64,000 nucleotides of DNA, taken from NCBI RefSeq assembly GCF_030687145.1, contig NZ_CP117460.1, positions 5,146,001-5,210,000 on the forward strand, written 5' to 3'. Positions 43,864 through 55,241 of the stretch are shown here, one piece after another. The position numbers and the translations under genes were made by a program. Source of the stretch: Pseudomonas sp. FP1742. Lineage in GTDB: Bacteria; Pseudomonadota; Gammaproteobacteria; Pseudomonadales; Pseudomonadaceae. Numbering within the stretch: position 1 is the first letter of the stretch; each line of letters opens with the position of its first letter. The notes under the pieces are model-generated. The model saw only the letters and a program-made list of their open reading frames with translations, was not told the DNA's origin and ran no database searches.

Positions 43864-44874
43864 ATGGCTTTCAACATGCGCAACCGCAGCCTGCTCTCGC
43901 TGATGCACCACACCACTCGCGAGCTGCACTACCTGCTGGATCTGTCCCGCGACCTCAAGCGCGCCAAATACACCGGCACCGAGCGTCCGCACCTGCAAGG
44001 CAAGAACATCGCGCTGATCTTCGAAAAAACCTCGACCCGCACCCGGTGCGCCTTCGAAGTCGCGGCCCATGACCAGGGCGCCCACGTCACCTACATCGAC
44101 CCGGTGTCGTCGCAGATCGGCCACAAGGAAAGCATGAAGGACACCGCCCGCGTGCTGGGGCGGATGTTCGACGCCATCGAGTACCGTGGCTTCGAACAGG
44201 AAATTGTCGAAGAGCTGGCCAAGTTCGCCGGCGTACCGGTGTTCAACGGCCTGACCGCTGAATTCCACCCGACGCAAATGATCGCCGACACCCTGACCAT
44301 GCGCGAACACAGCGACAAACCACTGCACGACATCAGCTATGCCTACCTCGGCGATGCGCGCTACAACATGGGCAATTCGTTGCTGATGATCGGCGCCAAA
44401 CTCGGCATGGACGTGCGCATCGCCGCACCGAAAGCGCTGTGGCCACATCAGGACTTCATCGATCAGTGCAAAGCCTTCGCCGAAGAGAGCGGCGCGCGCA
44501 TCACCATCACCGAAGACCCGAAAGCCGCGGTCAAGGGCGTGGACTTCATCCACACTGACATCTGGGTGTCGATGGGTGAGCCGGTGGAAGCGTGGGACGA
44601 GCGCATCGAGCAACTGCTGCCGTACCAGGTCAACGCCGACATGATGAAGGCCTCGGGCAACCCGCGCGTGAAGTTCATGCACTGCCTGCCGGCGTTCCAC
44701 AACAGCGAAACCAAGGTCGGCAAGGACATCGCCGCGCGTTATCCGAACCTGGCCAACGGGGTTGAAGTGACTGAAGAAGTCTTCGAATCGCCGGCCAACA
44801 TCGCCTTCGAGCAAGCGGAAAACCGTATGCACACCATCAAGGCTATTCTGGTGTCGGCGTTGGCGGATGTCTGA
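43864..44874 (+). CDS. arcB: ornithine carbamoyltransferase, catabolic
   Basis: The 336-residue enzyme splits citrulline with phosphate into ornithine and carbamoyl phosphate. It has the carbamoyl-phosphate loop STRTR (residues 57-61), EFHPTQ, the ornithine-binding stretch DIWVSMGEP and FMHCLPAFH. Location inside arcDABC marks it as the catabolic form rather than ArgF. Ribosome site AAGGAG lies before the start. Confidence 0.95.
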   Translation: MAFNMRNRSLLSLMHHTTRELHYLLDLSRDLKRAKYTGTERPHLQGKNIALIFEKTSTRTRCAFEVAAHDQGAHVTYIDPVSSQIGHKESMKDTARVLGRMFDAIEYRGFEQEIVEELAKFAGVPVFNGLTAEFHPTQMIADTLTMREHSDKPLHDISYAYLGDARYNMGNSLLMIGAKLGMDVRIAAPKALWPHQDFIDQCKAFAEESGARITITEDPKAAVKGVDFIHTDIWVSMGEPVEAWDERIEQLLPYQVNADMMKASGNPRVKFMHCLPAFHNSETKVGKDIAARYPNLANGVEVTEEVFESPANIAFEQAENRMHTIKAILVSALADV

Positions 44875-44910
44875 CGGCTGATGCGGTTCCCACTGACAAA
44901 ACACAGTCAA

Positions 44911-45000
44911 TGTGGGAGCGGGCTTGCTCGCGAAGGCAGTGTGTCAGTCGACATCAATGTTGTCTGTTACACGGCCTTCGCGAGCAAGCCCGCTCCCACA
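44911..45000. repeat. REPIN between arcB and arcC
   Basis: GTGGGAGCGGGCTTGCTCGC and its inverse, spacer about 42 bp, inside the arc operon. It will form a long hairpin in the mRNA. Confidence 0.92.
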
Positions 45001-45064
45001 CTTGATCCGGTTTTCGCAGAGGACCGAGTTGCCCGCAACCTCTTTGCTTAGGAAGGACTGCACT

Positions 45065-45994
45065 ATGCGTATCGTCATTGCTCTGGGCGGCAACGCCCTG
45101 CTCCGCCGGGGTGAGCCCATGACCGCGGAAAACCAGCGCGCCAACATCCGGATCGCCACCGAACAGATCGCCAAGGTTCATCCCGGCAACCAATTGGTGA
45201 TCGCCCACGGCAATGGTCCGCAGATCGGCCTGTTGTCGCTGCAAGCGGCGGCCTACAGCCAGGTTTCGCCTTACCCGCTGGACGTACTCGGCGCCGAAAC
45301 CGACGGCATGATCGGCTACATCATCGAACAGGAACTGGGCAACCTGCTGGACTTCGAAGTGCCGTTCGCCACCCTGCTGACCCAGGTCGAAGTCGACCCC
45401 AACGACCCGGCGTTCCAGGCCCCCAGCAAACCGATCGGCCCGGTCTACTCCAAGGCCGACGCCGAGAAACTCGCCGCCGAAAAAGGCTGGGCCATCGCCC
45501 CGGACGGCGACAAGTTCCGTCGGGTGGTCGCCAGCCCGAAACCCAAACGCATCTTCGAAATCCGCCCGATCAAGTGGCTGCTGGAAAAAGGCAGCATCGT
45601 GATCTGCGCCGGCGGTGGCGGCATCCCGACGATCTACGATGCCAACGGCAAGCTGCAGGGCGTGGAAGCGGTGATCGACAAAGACCTGTGCTCGGCGCTA
45701 TTGGCCGAACAGCTGGAAAGCGATCTGTTGGTGATCGCCACCGACGTCAGCGCGGCATACATCGATTTCGGCAAGCCCACCCAGAAAGCCATTGCCCAGG
45801 CTCACCCCGATGAAATGGACAAACTCGGCTTCGCGGCCGGTTCCATGGGACCAAAGGTCCAGGCGGCCTGCGAGTTCGCTCGCCATACTGGCAAAGTCGC
45901 GGTGATCGGTACACTCTCGGACATCGAAGCGATCGTCCAGGGCAAGGCCGGGACCCGTATCAGCACAGCGACGCCTGGCATCAGTTATCAATAG
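45065..45994 (+). CDS. arcC: carbamate kinase
   Basis: The 309-residue amino acid kinase-fold enzyme makes ATP from carbamoyl phosphate and ADP. It has [16 protein letters not shown] at the start, [24 protein letters not shown] and [16 protein letters not shown] at 45065 follows GGAAGGACTGC; the longer frame from 44912 reads through the REPIN and is not used. Last step of the arginine deiminase pathway. Confidence 0.95.
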   Translation: MRIVIALGGNALLRRGEPMTAENQRANIRIATEQIAKVHPGNQLVIAHGNGPQIGLLSLQAAAYSQVSPYPLDVLGAETDGMIGYIIEQELGNLLDFEVPFATLLTQVEVDPNDPAFQAPSKPIGPVYSKADAEKLAAEKGWAIAPDGDKFRRVVASPKPKRIFEIRPIKWLLEKGSIVICAGGGGIPTIYDANGKLQGVEAVIDKDLCSALLAEQLESDLLVIATDVSAAYIDFGKPTQKAIAQAHPDEMDKLGFAAGSMGPKVQAACEFARHTGKVAVIGTLSDIEAIVQGKAGTRISTATPGISYQ

Positions 45995-46058
45995 AAAGAA
46001 ACTCCAGGGGCAGGCGTGTGGTCTTCCCTGATTCAATGCCTTTGAAGGAGAGACGCCA

Positions 46059-46421
46059 ATGGCTACGTTCGAACCCGGACACCTGCACATCGAGCGCCAT
46101 GCGCTGAACAAGGACGATTACAGCTACAACCTGCACATCGAATACAAAATTGCTCAGGATCCCAAGGAAGGCCAAGGCATGCTCTTCACGCTGCGTGGTT
46201 CGGTCGAGGGCAAGGAACTGAAGAATGAAGAGTTTTATCTGCCCAAGGACCAGGCCTTCGACTTTGCCCGCCACGCCACGCGCATCGCGCAAAAGTACGG
46301 CCTACCCAAGACCGCCAGCATCGGCGCCATGCACAAGTACTACGACGAGATGTTTGAAAACGTGCGGGCACAGCTCGACGTCAAGTCCGGCGACCCGGTC
46401 AAACCTGAACACCTGGGATAA
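46059..46421 (+). CDS. DUF5064 family protein
   Basis: The 120-residue soluble protein begins MATFEPGHLHIERHAL and contains YSYNLHIEYKIAQDPKEGQG, FYLPKDQAFDFARHATRIAQ and HKYYDEMFENVRAQLD. I associate it with the Pseudomonas DUF5064 group from its length and its place after arcC; the function is unknown. GGAGAG precedes the start. It may be the last gene of the arc transcript (65 bp gap). Confidence 0.65.
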   Translation: MATFEPGHLHIERHALNKDDYSYNLHIEYKIAQDPKEGQGMLFTLRGSVEGKELKNEEFYLPKDQAFDFARHATRIAQKYGLPKTASIGAMHKYYDEMFENVRAQLDVKSGDPVKPEHLG

Positions 46422-46439
46422 AACGGTGAACGCTGAACC

Positions 46440-46528
46440 TGTGGGAGCGGGCTTGCTCGCGAAAGCGGTCTGACAGCCAACATCGACAGTGACTGACACT
46501 CCGCTTTCGCGAGCAAGCCCGCTCCCAC
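46440..46528. repeat. REPIN
   Basis: GTGGGAGCGGGCTTGCTCGC and its inverse, spacer about 42 bp, between the arc cluster and gcsR. Confidence 0.92.
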
Positions 46529-46628
46529 GGGGGTTCGATATAGCCCTCAAATCCTGCGCCAGATTTCACCATTTGGCCCGCCCCAAGGCATACTTGCCAC
46601 CCTCCGCACTCCAGAACCCAACCGCCCC

Positions 46629-48137
46629 ATGCGCATCCACGTCAGTTTCATCGACCGCGTCGGTATCACCCAGGAAGTCCTGGCCCTGCTCGGTGGGCGC
46701 AATCTCAATCTGGATGCGGTGGAAATGGTGCCACCCAACGTCTACATCGACGCCCCGACCTTGAGCCCGGCCGTGCTCGAAGAACTGCGCGATGCGCTGT
46801 TCAACGTGCGTGGCGTGCAAGCGGTGACGGTGGTCGACATCCTTCCCGGCCAGCGCCGTCACTTGCAGCTCGATGCGCTGCTCGCGGCCATGACCGACCC
46901 GGTGCTGGCTCTGGACAGTGCCGGCAAGGTGCTGCTGGCCAACCCGGCACTGATTGCCCTGTACGGTCGCGAACCGGCGGGCGAAAGCATCAGCGAGCTG
47001 TTTGCCGACCCGACGCTGCTCGACACCTTGCTGGAAAATGGCTTCCGCCTGCCGCTGCGCGAGATCACCGTCAACGGTCAAACCCTGCTGCTGGACGCCA
47101 CACCGATCACCGACGCCGGCGCCCTGCTGACCCTGTATCAACCGAACCGCATCGGCGAACGCCTCTCGGCGTTGCACCACGACCACGCCGAAGGTTTCGA
47201 TGCCCTGCTCGGCGAATCTCCTGCCATTCGTACGCTCAAGGCCCGCGCCCAACGCGTCGCAGCCCTTGATGCACCGTTGCTGATCCAGGGTGAAACCGGC
47301 ACCGGCAAAGAATTGGTAGCCCGTGCCTGTCACGCCATCAGCGCCCGCCACAGTTCGCCGTTCCTGGCCTTGAACTGCGCGGCACTGCCGGAAAACCTCG
47401 CCGAAAGCGAACTGTTCGGCTACGCCCCCGGCGCCTTCACCGGGGCGCAGCGGGGCGGCAAGCCGGGGCTGATGGAATTGGCCAACCAGGGCACGGTATT
47501 TCTCGACGAGATCGGTGAGATGTCGCCGTACTTGCAGGCAAAGTTGCTGCGGTTCCTCAACGACGGCAGCTTCCGTCGGGTCGGTGGCGATCGCGAAGTG
47601 AAGGTCAACGTGCGGATCCTCAGCGCGACCCATCGCGACCTGGAAAAAATGGTCAGCGAAGGCACTTTCCGCGAAGACCTGTTCTATCGCCTCAACGTGC
47701 TGAATGTCGAAGTCCCGCCCCTGCGCGAGCGCGGCCAGGACATTCTGCTGCTGGCGCGCTACTTCATGCAGCAGGCCTGCGCGCAGATCCAGCGCCCGAT
47801 CTGTCGCCTGGCCCCCGGCACCTACCCGGCGCTGCTGGACAACCGCTGGCCGGGCAACGTGCGGCAATTGCAGAACGTGATCTTCCGCGCCGCGGCGATT
47901 TGCGAGAGCAGCCTGGTGGACATCGGCGATCTCGATATCGCCGGCACTTCTGTTGCGCGCCAGAGCGATACCGAGGTCGACAGCCTCGAACAGGCCATGG
48001 AAGCGTTCGAGAAAGATCTGCTGGAAAAGCTCTACGTCAGCTACCCCTCGACCCGCCAATTGGCCAGCCGCCTGCAAACCTCCCACACCGCGATCGCCCA
48101 TCGGTTGCGTAAGTACGGCATACCCAACAAACCTTAA
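46629..48137 (+). CDS. gcsR: GcsR, sigma-54-dependent TyrR-like activator of glycine cleavage
   Basis: The 502-residue activator has an N-terminal ACT domain (residues 1-70, likely amino acid binding), a PAS domain (about 78-140), an AAA+ domain with Walker A GETGTGKE (221-228), the sigma-54 contact loop GAFTGA (268-273) and Walker B VFLDEIGEM, and a C-terminal TyrR-type helix-turn-helix (STRQLASRLQTSHTAIAHRL). The intact GAFTGA separates it from E. coli TyrR. In P. aeruginosa GcsR (PA2449) activates gcvH2-gcvP2-glyA2-sdaA-gcvT2 in response to glycine. The same operon follows here, with three GcsR-like sites and a sigma-54 promoter between. Confidence 0.93.
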   Translation: MRIHVSFIDRVGITQEVLALLGGRNLNLDAVEMVPPNVYIDAPTLSPAVLEELRDALFNVRGVQAVTVVDILPGQRRHLQLDALLAAMTDPVLALDSAGKVLLANPALIALYGREPAGESISELFADPTLLDTLLENGFRLPLREITVNGQTLLLDATPITDAGALLTLYQPNRIGERLSALHHDHAEGFDALLGESPAIRTLKARAQRVAALDAPLLIQGETGTGKELVARACHAISARHSSPFLALNCAALPENLAESELFGYAPGAFTGAQRGGKPGLMELANQGTVFLDEIGEMSPYLQAKLLRFLNDGSFRRVGGDREVKVNVRILSATHRDLEKMVSEGTFREDLFYRLNVLNVEVPPLRERGQDILLLARYFMQQACAQIQRPICRLAPGTYPALLDNRWPGNVRQLQNVIFRAAAICESSLVDIGDLDIAGTSVARQSDTEVDSLEQAMEAFEKDLLEKLYVSYPSTRQLASRLQTSHTAIAHRLRKYGIPNKP

Positions 48138-48154
48138 AGCATCACTCGGTCAAC

Positions 48155-48243
48155 TGTGGGAGCGGGCTTGCTCGCGAAAGCGGAGTGTCAGTCGACATCC
48201 ATGTTGCCTGTTATACCGCTTTCGCGAGCAAGCCTGCTCCCAG
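48155..48243. repeat. REPIN
   Basis: GTGGGAGCGGGCTTGCTCGC and a slightly decayed inverse (AGCCTGCTCCCAG), spacer about 40 bp, just downstream of gcsR. Confidence 0.9.
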
Positions 48244-48287
48244 GTACTGCATTGCCTTCAAAACGTGATTCAAAAACGACCTCCATC

Positions 48288-48405
48288 TGTACTGAAAGCG
48301 CTACAGCGGAACGATATCGCTACGACCTCTCTTGATCGCCGCTGTGCAAGGCTTTGATCCACTTCAGCTTTTTTCTTCAGTCCGGGCTGTAGCGATTTCG
48401 CTACA
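48288..48405. promoter_or_regulatory. three 18-bp GcsR-type binding sites upstream of gcvH
   Basis: Three 7-N4-7 elements are seen: TGTACTG-AAAG-CGCTACA (48288-48305), CGGAACG-ATAT-CGCTACG (48307-48324) and TGTAGCG-ATTT-CGCTACA (48388-48405). They resemble the published P. aeruginosa GcsR consensus TGTAACG-N4-CGTTCCG in either orientation. The third is a perfect dyad extended to 11 bp by flanking bases. They lie 90-210 bp before the expected sigma-54 start site, as usual for enhancer sites. Confidence 0.75.
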
Positions 48406-48468
48406 GCCAATCCATTCCAGTTATCCGCAAAAACTAGTAACTAGTTGATTTATAAAGAATAAAAAACA

Positions 48469-48486
48469 TTGGCCGTGTTTTTGCTT
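48469..48486 (+). promoter_or_regulatory. sigma-54 promoter of the gcvHP-sdaA-gcvT operon
   Basis: TTGGCCGTGTTTTTGCTT has GG at -24 (48471-48472) and GC at -12 (48483-48484) with exactly 10 bases between, matching the sigma-54 pattern. Transcription would start near 48496, giving a leader of about 73 nt. No glycine riboswitch was recognised in it. Confidence 0.8.
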
Positions 48487-48568
48487 AGTAACCACCCATA
48501 AAGCAGGGCTTTTTGCCCGAGCATTCAATGCGTCCACCAGACGAGTCTGGCCCCCCTTAGGAGTTTCC

Positions 48569-48943
48569 ATGAGCGAGTTGCGTTTTACTGAAGATCACGA
48601 ATGGCTGCGCACCGAAGCTGACGGCACCGTCACGGTCGGCATCACCGCTTTCGCGCAGAACGCCCTGGGCGACGTGGTTTTCGTACAACTGCCTGAGCTG
48701 CAGTCCTACGATAAAGGCGCAGAAGCCGCCACCGTGGAATCGGTAAAAGCCGCCAGCGGCGTGTACATGCCGCTGGACGGAGAAGTGGTCGAGACCAACC
48801 CGGCCCTCGATAGCAGCCCTGAACTGGTCAACGAAGATCCGCTGGGCGAAGGCTGGTTCTTCCGCTTCAAGCCAACCGACGCCTCGGCTGTCGGCCAACT
48901 GCTGGATCAAGACGCTTACGACCGTCTGATTGCCCAAGCCTGA
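48569..48943 (+). CDS. gcvH: glycine cleavage system H protein
   Basis: The 124-residue lipoyl carrier shuttles the aminomethyl group of glycine between GcvP and GcvT. K60 in TVESVKAAS is the lipoylation site; the core [17 protein letters not shown] and the C-terminal [14 protein letters not shown] are complete. Preceded by TAGGAG. First gene of the operon. Confidence 0.96.
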   Translation: MSELRFTEDHEWLRTEADGTVTVGITAFAQNALGDVVFVQLPELQSYDKGAEAATVESVKAASGVYMPLDGEVVETNPALDSSPELVNEDPLGEGWFFRFKPTDASAVGQLLDQDAYDRLIAQA

Positions 48944-48954
48944 GGAGCGCCGAC

Positions 48955-51807
48955 ATGACTCAAGTCAATCTGACGACCGCCAACGAATTCATCACCCGCC
49001 ACATCGGCCCGCGCGCAGGCGATGAGCAAGCCATGCTCAACAGCCTCGGTTTCGACTCCCTGGAAGCCCTGAGCGCCAGCGTCATTCCCGACAGCATCAA
49101 AGGCACCAGCGTCCTCGGCCTTGAAGATGGCCTGAGCGAAGCCGATGCCCTGGCGTTGATCAAATCCATCGCCGGCAAAAACCAACTGTTCAAGACCTAC
49201 ATCGGCCAGGGTTACTACGGCACTCACACGCCGTCGCCGATCCTGCGCAACCTGCTGGAAAATCCGGCCTGGTACACCGCCTACACCCCATACCAGCCAG
49301 AAATTTCCCAGGGCCGTCTCGAAGCGCTGCTGAATTTCCAGACCCTGATCAGCGACCTGACCGGCCTGCCGATCGCCAACGCTTCCCTGCTCGACGAAGC
49401 CACCGCCGCTGCCGAAGCCATGACCTTCTGCAAACGCCTGAGCAAGAACAAAGGCAGCCACGCCTTCTTCGCCTCCGTTCATTGCCACCCGCAAACCCTC
49501 GACGTGTTGCGCACCCGCGCCGAGCCTCTGGGCATCAACGTTGTGGTGGGCGACGAGCGTGAACTGACCGACGTGTCCCCGTTCTTCGGCGCCCTGCTGC
49601 AATACCCGGCCAGCAACGGTGACGTGTTCGACTACCGCGAACTGACCGAGCGCTTCCACGCGGCGAATGCGCTGGTCGCGGTCGCTGCTGACCTGCTGGC
49701 CCTGACCGTGCTGACCCCGCCGGGCGAGTTCGGCGCCGACGTGGCCATCGGCAGCGCGCAACGCTTCGGTGTGCCGCTGGGCTTCGGTGGCCCGCACGCG
49801 GCGTACTTCTCCACCAAGGATGCGTTCAAGCGCGACATGCCGGGGCGTCTGGTCGGCGTTTCCGTGGACCGTTTCGGCAAGCCTGCCCTGCGCCTGGCCA
49901 TGCAGACCCGCGAGCAACATATCCGTCGCGAGAAAGCCACCAGCAACATCTGCACCGCTCAGGTTCTGTTGGCCAACATCGCCAGCATGTACGCCGTGTA
50001 CCATGGCCCGAAAGGCCTGACGCAGATCGCCAATCGCATTCATCACCTGACCGCGATCCTCGCCAACGGCTTGAGCGCACTGGGCCTGAGCGTCGAGCAA
50101 GCCAGCTTCTTCGACACCTTGACGATCAAAACCGGCGCGCATACTGCCGCCCTGCACGACAAGGCTCGTGCACAGAAGATCAACCTGCGCGTGGTCGATG
50201 CTGAGCGTCTGGGTCTGTCCCTGGACGAGACCAGCACCCAGGCTGACGTCGAAACCCTGTGGAGCCTGCTGGCCGACGGCAAGGCACTGCCGGACTTCGC
50301 TGCATTGGCCGCCTCGGTCCAAAGCACCCTCCCGGCCGCACTGGTTCGCCAATCGCCAATCCTCAGCCACCCGGTGTTCAACCGTTATCACTCCGAAACC
50401 GAGCTGATGCGCTACCTGCGCAAACTGGCGGACAAGGACCTGGCCCTGGATCGCACCATGATCCCGCTGGGTTCCTGCACCATGAAACTCAACGCCGCCA
50501 GCGAAATGATCCCGGTAACCTGGGCTGAATTCGGTGCCCTGCACCCGTTCGCTCCGGCCGAGCAAAGCGCCGGCTATCAGCAACTGACCGATGAACTGGA
50601 AGCGATGCTCTGCGCCGCCACCGGTTACGACTCGATCTCCCTGCAACCGAACGCCGGTTCCCAGGGTGAATACGCCGGTCTGTTGGCGATCCGTGCCTAC
50701 CACCAGAGCCGTGGCGAAGACCGTCGCGACATCTGCCTGATCCCGTCGTCCGCCCACGGCACCAACCCGGCCACCGCCAACATGGCCGGCATGCGTGTGG
50801 TTGTGACCGCGTGCGATGCCCGCGGCAACGTCGACATCGAAGACCTGCGCGCCAAGGCCATCGAGCACCGCGAACACCTCGCCGCGCTGATGATCACTTA
50901 CCCGTCGACCCACGGTGTGTTCGAAGAAGGCATCCGCGAAATCTGCGGCATCATTCACGACAACGGCGGCCAGGTGTATATCGACGGTGCCAACATGAAC
51001 GCCATGGTCGGCCTCTGCGCACCGGGCAAGTTCGGCGGCGACGTATCGCACCTGAACCTGCACAAAACCTTCTGCATCCCACACGGCGGTGGCGGCCCGG
51101 GCGTCGGCCCGATTGGCGTCAAGTCGCACCTGACGCCGTTCCTGCCGGGCCACGCCCAGATGGAGCGCAAGGAAGGCGCGGTCTGCGCGGCACCGTTCGG
51201 CAGCGCGAGCATTCTGCCGATCACCTGGATGTACATTCGCATGATGGGTGGCGCTGGCCTCAAGCGCGCTTCGCAACTGGCGATCCTGAATGCCAACTAC
51301 ATTTCCCGTCGCCTCGAAGAGCACTATCCAGTGCTGTACACCGGCAGCAACGGTCTGGTGGCGCACGAATGCATCCTCGACCTGCGCCCGCTGAAAGACA
51401 GCAGCGGCATCAGCGTCGATGACGTGGCCAAGCGTCTGATCGACTTCGGCTTCCACGCCCCGACCATGTCGTTCCCGGTGGCCGGCACGTTGATGATCGA
51501 GCCGACCGAGAGCGAATCCAAGGAAGAACTGGACCGCTTCTGCGACGCCATGATTCGCATCCGCGAAGAAATCCGTGCGGTAGAAAACGGCACGCTGGAC
51601 AAGGATGACAACCCACTGAAAAACGCCCCGCACACCGCTGCGGAAATCGTCGGCGAGTGGACCCACCCGTACAGCCGCGAGCAAGCCGTTTACCCGGTAG
51701 CGTCGCTGATCGAAGCCAAGTACTGGCCACCGGTCGGTCGCGTCGACAACGTGTTTGGCGATCGCAACCTGGTCTGCGCCTGCCCGTCGATCGAAAGCTA
51801 CGCTTGA
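48955..51807 (+). CDS. gcvP: glycine dehydrogenase (decarboxylating), P protein
   Basis: The 950-residue PLP enzyme decarboxylates glycine and passes the aminomethyl group to GcvH. It has the two homologous halves of the long single-chain form, with the PLP lysine K704 in [16 protein letters not shown] and the glycine-rich stretch after it. [19 protein letters not shown] is in the N-terminal half. Starts 11 bp after gcvH with GAGGAG upstream. Full length. Confidence 0.96.
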   Translation: MTQVNLTTANEFITRHIGPRAGDEQAMLNSLGFDSLEALSASVIPDSIKGTSVLGLEDGLSEADALALIKSIAGKNQLFKTYIGQGYYGTHTPSPILRNLLENPAWYTAYTPYQPEISQGRLEALLNFQTLISDLTGLPIANASLLDEATAAAEAMTFCKRLSKNKGSHAFFASVHCHPQTLDVLRTRAEPLGINVVVGDERELTDVSPFFGALLQYPASNGDVFDYRELTERFHAANALVAVAADLLALTVLTPPGEFGADVAIGSAQRFGVPLGFGGPHAAYFSTKDAFKRDMPGRLVGVSVDRFGKPALRLAMQTREQHIRREKATSNICTAQVLLANIASMYAVYHGPKGLTQIANRIHHLTAILANGLSALGLSVEQASFFDTLTIKTGAHTAALHDKARAQKINLRVVDAERLGLSLDETSTQADVETLWSLLADGKALPDFAALAASVQSTLPAALVRQSPILSHPVFNRYHSETELMRYLRKLADKDLALDRTMIPLGSCTMKLNAASEMIPVTWAEFGALHPFAPAEQSAGYQQLTDELEAMLCAATGYDSISLQPNAGSQGEYAGLLAIRAYHQSRGEDRRDICLIPSSAHGTNPATANMAGMRVVVTACDARGNVDIEDLRAKAIEHREHLAALMITYPSTHGVFEEGIREICGIIHDNGGQVYIDGANMNAMVGLCAPGKFGGDVSHLNLHKTFCIPHGGGGPGVGPIGVKSHLTPFLPGHAQMERKEGAVCAAPFGSASILPITWMYIRMMGGAGLKRASQLAILNANYISRRLEEHYPVLYTGSNGLVAHECILDLRPLKDSSGISVDDVAKRLIDFGFHAPTMSFPVAGTLMIEPTESESKEELDRFCDAMIRIREEIRAVENGTLDKDDNPLKNAPHTAAEIVGEWTHPYSREQAVYPVASLIEAKYWPPVGRVDNVFGDRNLVCACPSIESYA

Positions 51808-51856
51808 TCTATAGGGGGCGGGTTCACTCGCCCCCCTCAAGAACACCGCATTCCCT

Positions 51857-51946
51857 TGTGGGAGCGGGCTTGCTCGCGAAAGCGGCGGGTCAGTCACCAT
51901 CAATGTTGACTGGTCTACCGCTTTCGCGAGCAAGCCCGTTCCCACA
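51857..51946. repeat. REPIN between gcvP and sdaA
   Basis: GTGGGAGCGGGCTTGCTCGC and its inverse (one change, GCCCGTTCCC). It occupies the place where P. aeruginosa carries glyA2. Confidence 0.92.
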
Positions 51947-52006
51947 GGATCCAGTCTCTCCACAAGATTTGTGTCGGTCACTATAAAAAGAAACCGGAGA
52001 ACAACC

Positions 52007-53383
<1,377 letters not shown>

Positions 53384-53416
53384 TGCGCGCATCTGCACTA
53401 TTTTCAGGAGCTGGAT

Positions 53417-54541
53417 ATGTCCACCGAACAACTGTTGAAGACCCCGTTACACGCACTGCACCTCGAACTCGGCGCCCGCATGGTGCCATTCGCCGGCTAT
53501 GACATGCCGGTGCAATACCCGTTGGGCGTGATGAAAGAACACCAGCACACCCGTGATCAGGCCGGGCTGTTCGATGTATCCCACATGGGCCAGATCCGCC
53601 TGACCGGCGCCAACGCCGCCAAAGCCCTGGAAACCCTGGTGCCGGTGGACATCATCGACCTGCCGGTGGGCATGCAGCGCTACGCGATGTTCACCAACGA
53701 GACCGGCGGCATCCTTGACGACCTGATGGTCGCCAACCTCGGTAACGACGAACTGTTCCTGGTGGTCAACGCGGCCTGCAAGGACCAGGACCTGGCGCAT
53801 CTGCGCAAGCACATCGGCGATCAGTGCACCATCGAGCCGCTGTTCGAAGAGCGTGCCCTGCTCGCCCTGCAAGGCCCGGCCGCAGTCACCGTGCTCGCAC
53901 GCCTGGCGCCTGAAGTTGCAAAGATGACCTTCATGCAGTTCACCCGCGTGAAACTGTTGGGCGTGGACTGCTTTGTCAGCCGTTCGGGTTACACCGGTGA
54001 AGACGGTTTCGAAATCTCCGTACCGGCGGCCAACGCTGAAGCCTTGGCTCGCGCCCTACTGGCCGAACCGGAAGTCGCGGCCATCGGCCTCGGCGCCCGC
54101 GATTCCCTGCGCCTGGAAGCCGGCCTGTGCCTCTACGGCCACGACATGAACACCGAAACCACGCCGATCGAAGCGAGCCTGTTGTGGGCCATCTCCAAGG
54201 TTCGTCGTGCCGATGGTGCACGGGCCGGCGGCTTCCCTGGCGCCGAAACCGTGTTCACCCAACAGCAAACCGGTGTCAGCCGCAAACGCGTTGGCCTGCT
54301 GCCGCAGGAACGTACGCCGGTGCGTGAAGGCGCAGAGATCGTCAATGAAGCAGGTGAAATCATCGGCAGCGTGTGCAGCGGCGGCTTCGGTCCGACGCTT
54401 GGCGGCCCTTTGGCCATGGGTTACCTCGATAGTGCTTATACCGTTTTGGATACGCCGGTTTGGGCCATTGTGCGTGGGAAAAAGGTGCCTTTGCTTGTAA
54501 GCAAAATGCCATTTGTTCCACAACGCTACTATCGTGGTTGA
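53417..54541 (+). CDS. gcvT: aminomethyltransferase, glycine cleavage system T protein
   Basis: The 374-residue enzyme moves the methylene group from GcvH to tetrahydrofolate. It has [34 protein letters not shown] with the catalytic aspartate region, and [21 protein letters not shown] precedes the start. Last gene of the operon; strong nested inverted repeats follow its stop. Confidence 0.95.
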   Translation: MSTEQLLKTPLHALHLELGARMVPFAGYDMPVQYPLGVMKEHQHTRDQAGLFDVSHMGQIRLTGANAAKALETLVPVDIIDLPVGMQRYAMFTNETGGILDDLMVANLGNDELFLVVNAACKDQDLAHLRKHIGDQCTIEPLFEERALLALQGPAAVTVLARLAPEVAKMTFMQFTRVKLLGVDCFVSRSGYTGEDGFEISVPAANAEALARALLAEPEVAAIGLGARDSLRLEAGLCLYGHDMNTETTPIEASLLWAISKVRRADGARAGGFPGAETVFTQQQTGVSRKRVGLLPQERTPVREGAEIVNEAGEIIGSVCSGGFGPTLGGPLAMGYLDSAYTVLDTPVWAIVRGKKVPLLVSKMPFVPQRYYRG

Positions 54542-54552
54542 TTGACTGTTTC

Positions 54553-54644
54553 TATAAGTAACGCGGTTGCGTTAACAGTGCACTAATCTGTAACGCAACC
54601 GCCATAAAATAGTGCATACGTTTCGTTTATGAACGTTACTTATA
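54553..54644. repeat. nested perfect inverted repeats after gcvT
   Basis: The outer pair is TATAAGTAACG (54553-54563) with CGTTACTTATA (54634-54644). The inner pair is GCGGTTGCGTTA (54563-54574) with TAACGCAACCGC (54591-54602). A third pair GCACTA/TAGTGC bridges the inner loop and the right side (about 54580-54585 and 54610-54615), which would exclude part of the inner hairpin. There is no T run typical of a terminator. The remainder of the 392-bp gap to the cold-shock gene is AT-rich leader and promoter DNA with no other gene. Confidence 0.75.
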
Positions 54645-54933
54645 ACGATCGAAAACAATTGAACGACCCTATCGAATAAGCCTGCACTAGTGGCCACTCT
54701 AACTACCATCAACCCGAGGAAATCCGGGCCTTCGCGGGGCTTGTTTTTTCTGCCGTAGTTGGCGTAGAGTTTGTTCACTGTGTTTGCATGGGTCGCTTGG
54801 AATCGTGACCTGGGCAGTAGCCTACAAGTTAGCTACATCCCGTTCGACGTCTTCTTACTCTCCTGCAACCAGCCCCAGTACTCTTTCATGAGAAAGAGAC
54901 TGTCATTCATTTTTGCGTCAAAGGAAATAAGAA

Positions 54934-55146
54934 ATGTCCCAACGTCAGAGCGGTACCGTCAAGTGGTTTAACGACGAGAAAGGTTTTGGTTTTATCACTC
55001 CAGAGAGCGGTCCGGATCTGTTCGTACATTTCCGCGCTATTCAGGGCAGCGGCTTCAAGAGCCTGAAAGAAGGCCAGAAAGTGACTTTCGTTGCTGTGCA
55101 AGGCCAAAAAGGCATGCAGGCTGACGAAGTACAAGCAGAAGGCTAA
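54934..55146 (+). CDS. cold-shock domain protein (CspA family)
   Basis: The 70-residue protein is one five-stranded OB-fold that binds single-stranded RNA or DNA. RNP1 is KGFGFIT and RNP2 is DLFVHF, with the usual [14 protein letters not shown] start. AAAGGAAATAAG precedes ATG. A long AT-rich leader upstream is typical of csp mRNAs, whose translation depends on leader structure. A strong terminator follows at 55159-55193. Confidence 0.94.
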   Translation: MSQRQSGTVKWFNDEKGFGFITPESGPDLFVHFRAIQGSGFKSLKEGQKVTFVAVQGQKGMQADEVQAEG

Positions 55147-55158
55147 TCTTCTGTAACG

Positions 55159-55193
55159 AAAAAGCCCCTGATACTGATATCAGGGGCTTTTTT
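55159..55193 (+). terminator. rho-independent terminator of the cold-shock gene
   Basis: AAAAGCCCCTGATA, loop CTGA, TATCAGGGGCTTTTTT: a perfect 14-bp stem with a T run. Confidence 0.95.
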
Positions 55194-55241
55194 GTGGGCG
55201 TAAATCCGTAAAATGGCTTCTTTTTCCGCTCAGAGGCAGCC

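Noticed and set aside
48497..48568. Glycine riboswitch before gcvH
   Set aside because: The expected leader is only about 73 nt and shows no recognisable glycine aptamer; GcsR sites and a sigma-54 promoter explain the regulation.
54553..54644. Integron attC site after gcvT
   Set aside because: The repeats are perfect inverted repeats without the imperfect R/L core boxes, and no integrase or cassette is nearby.
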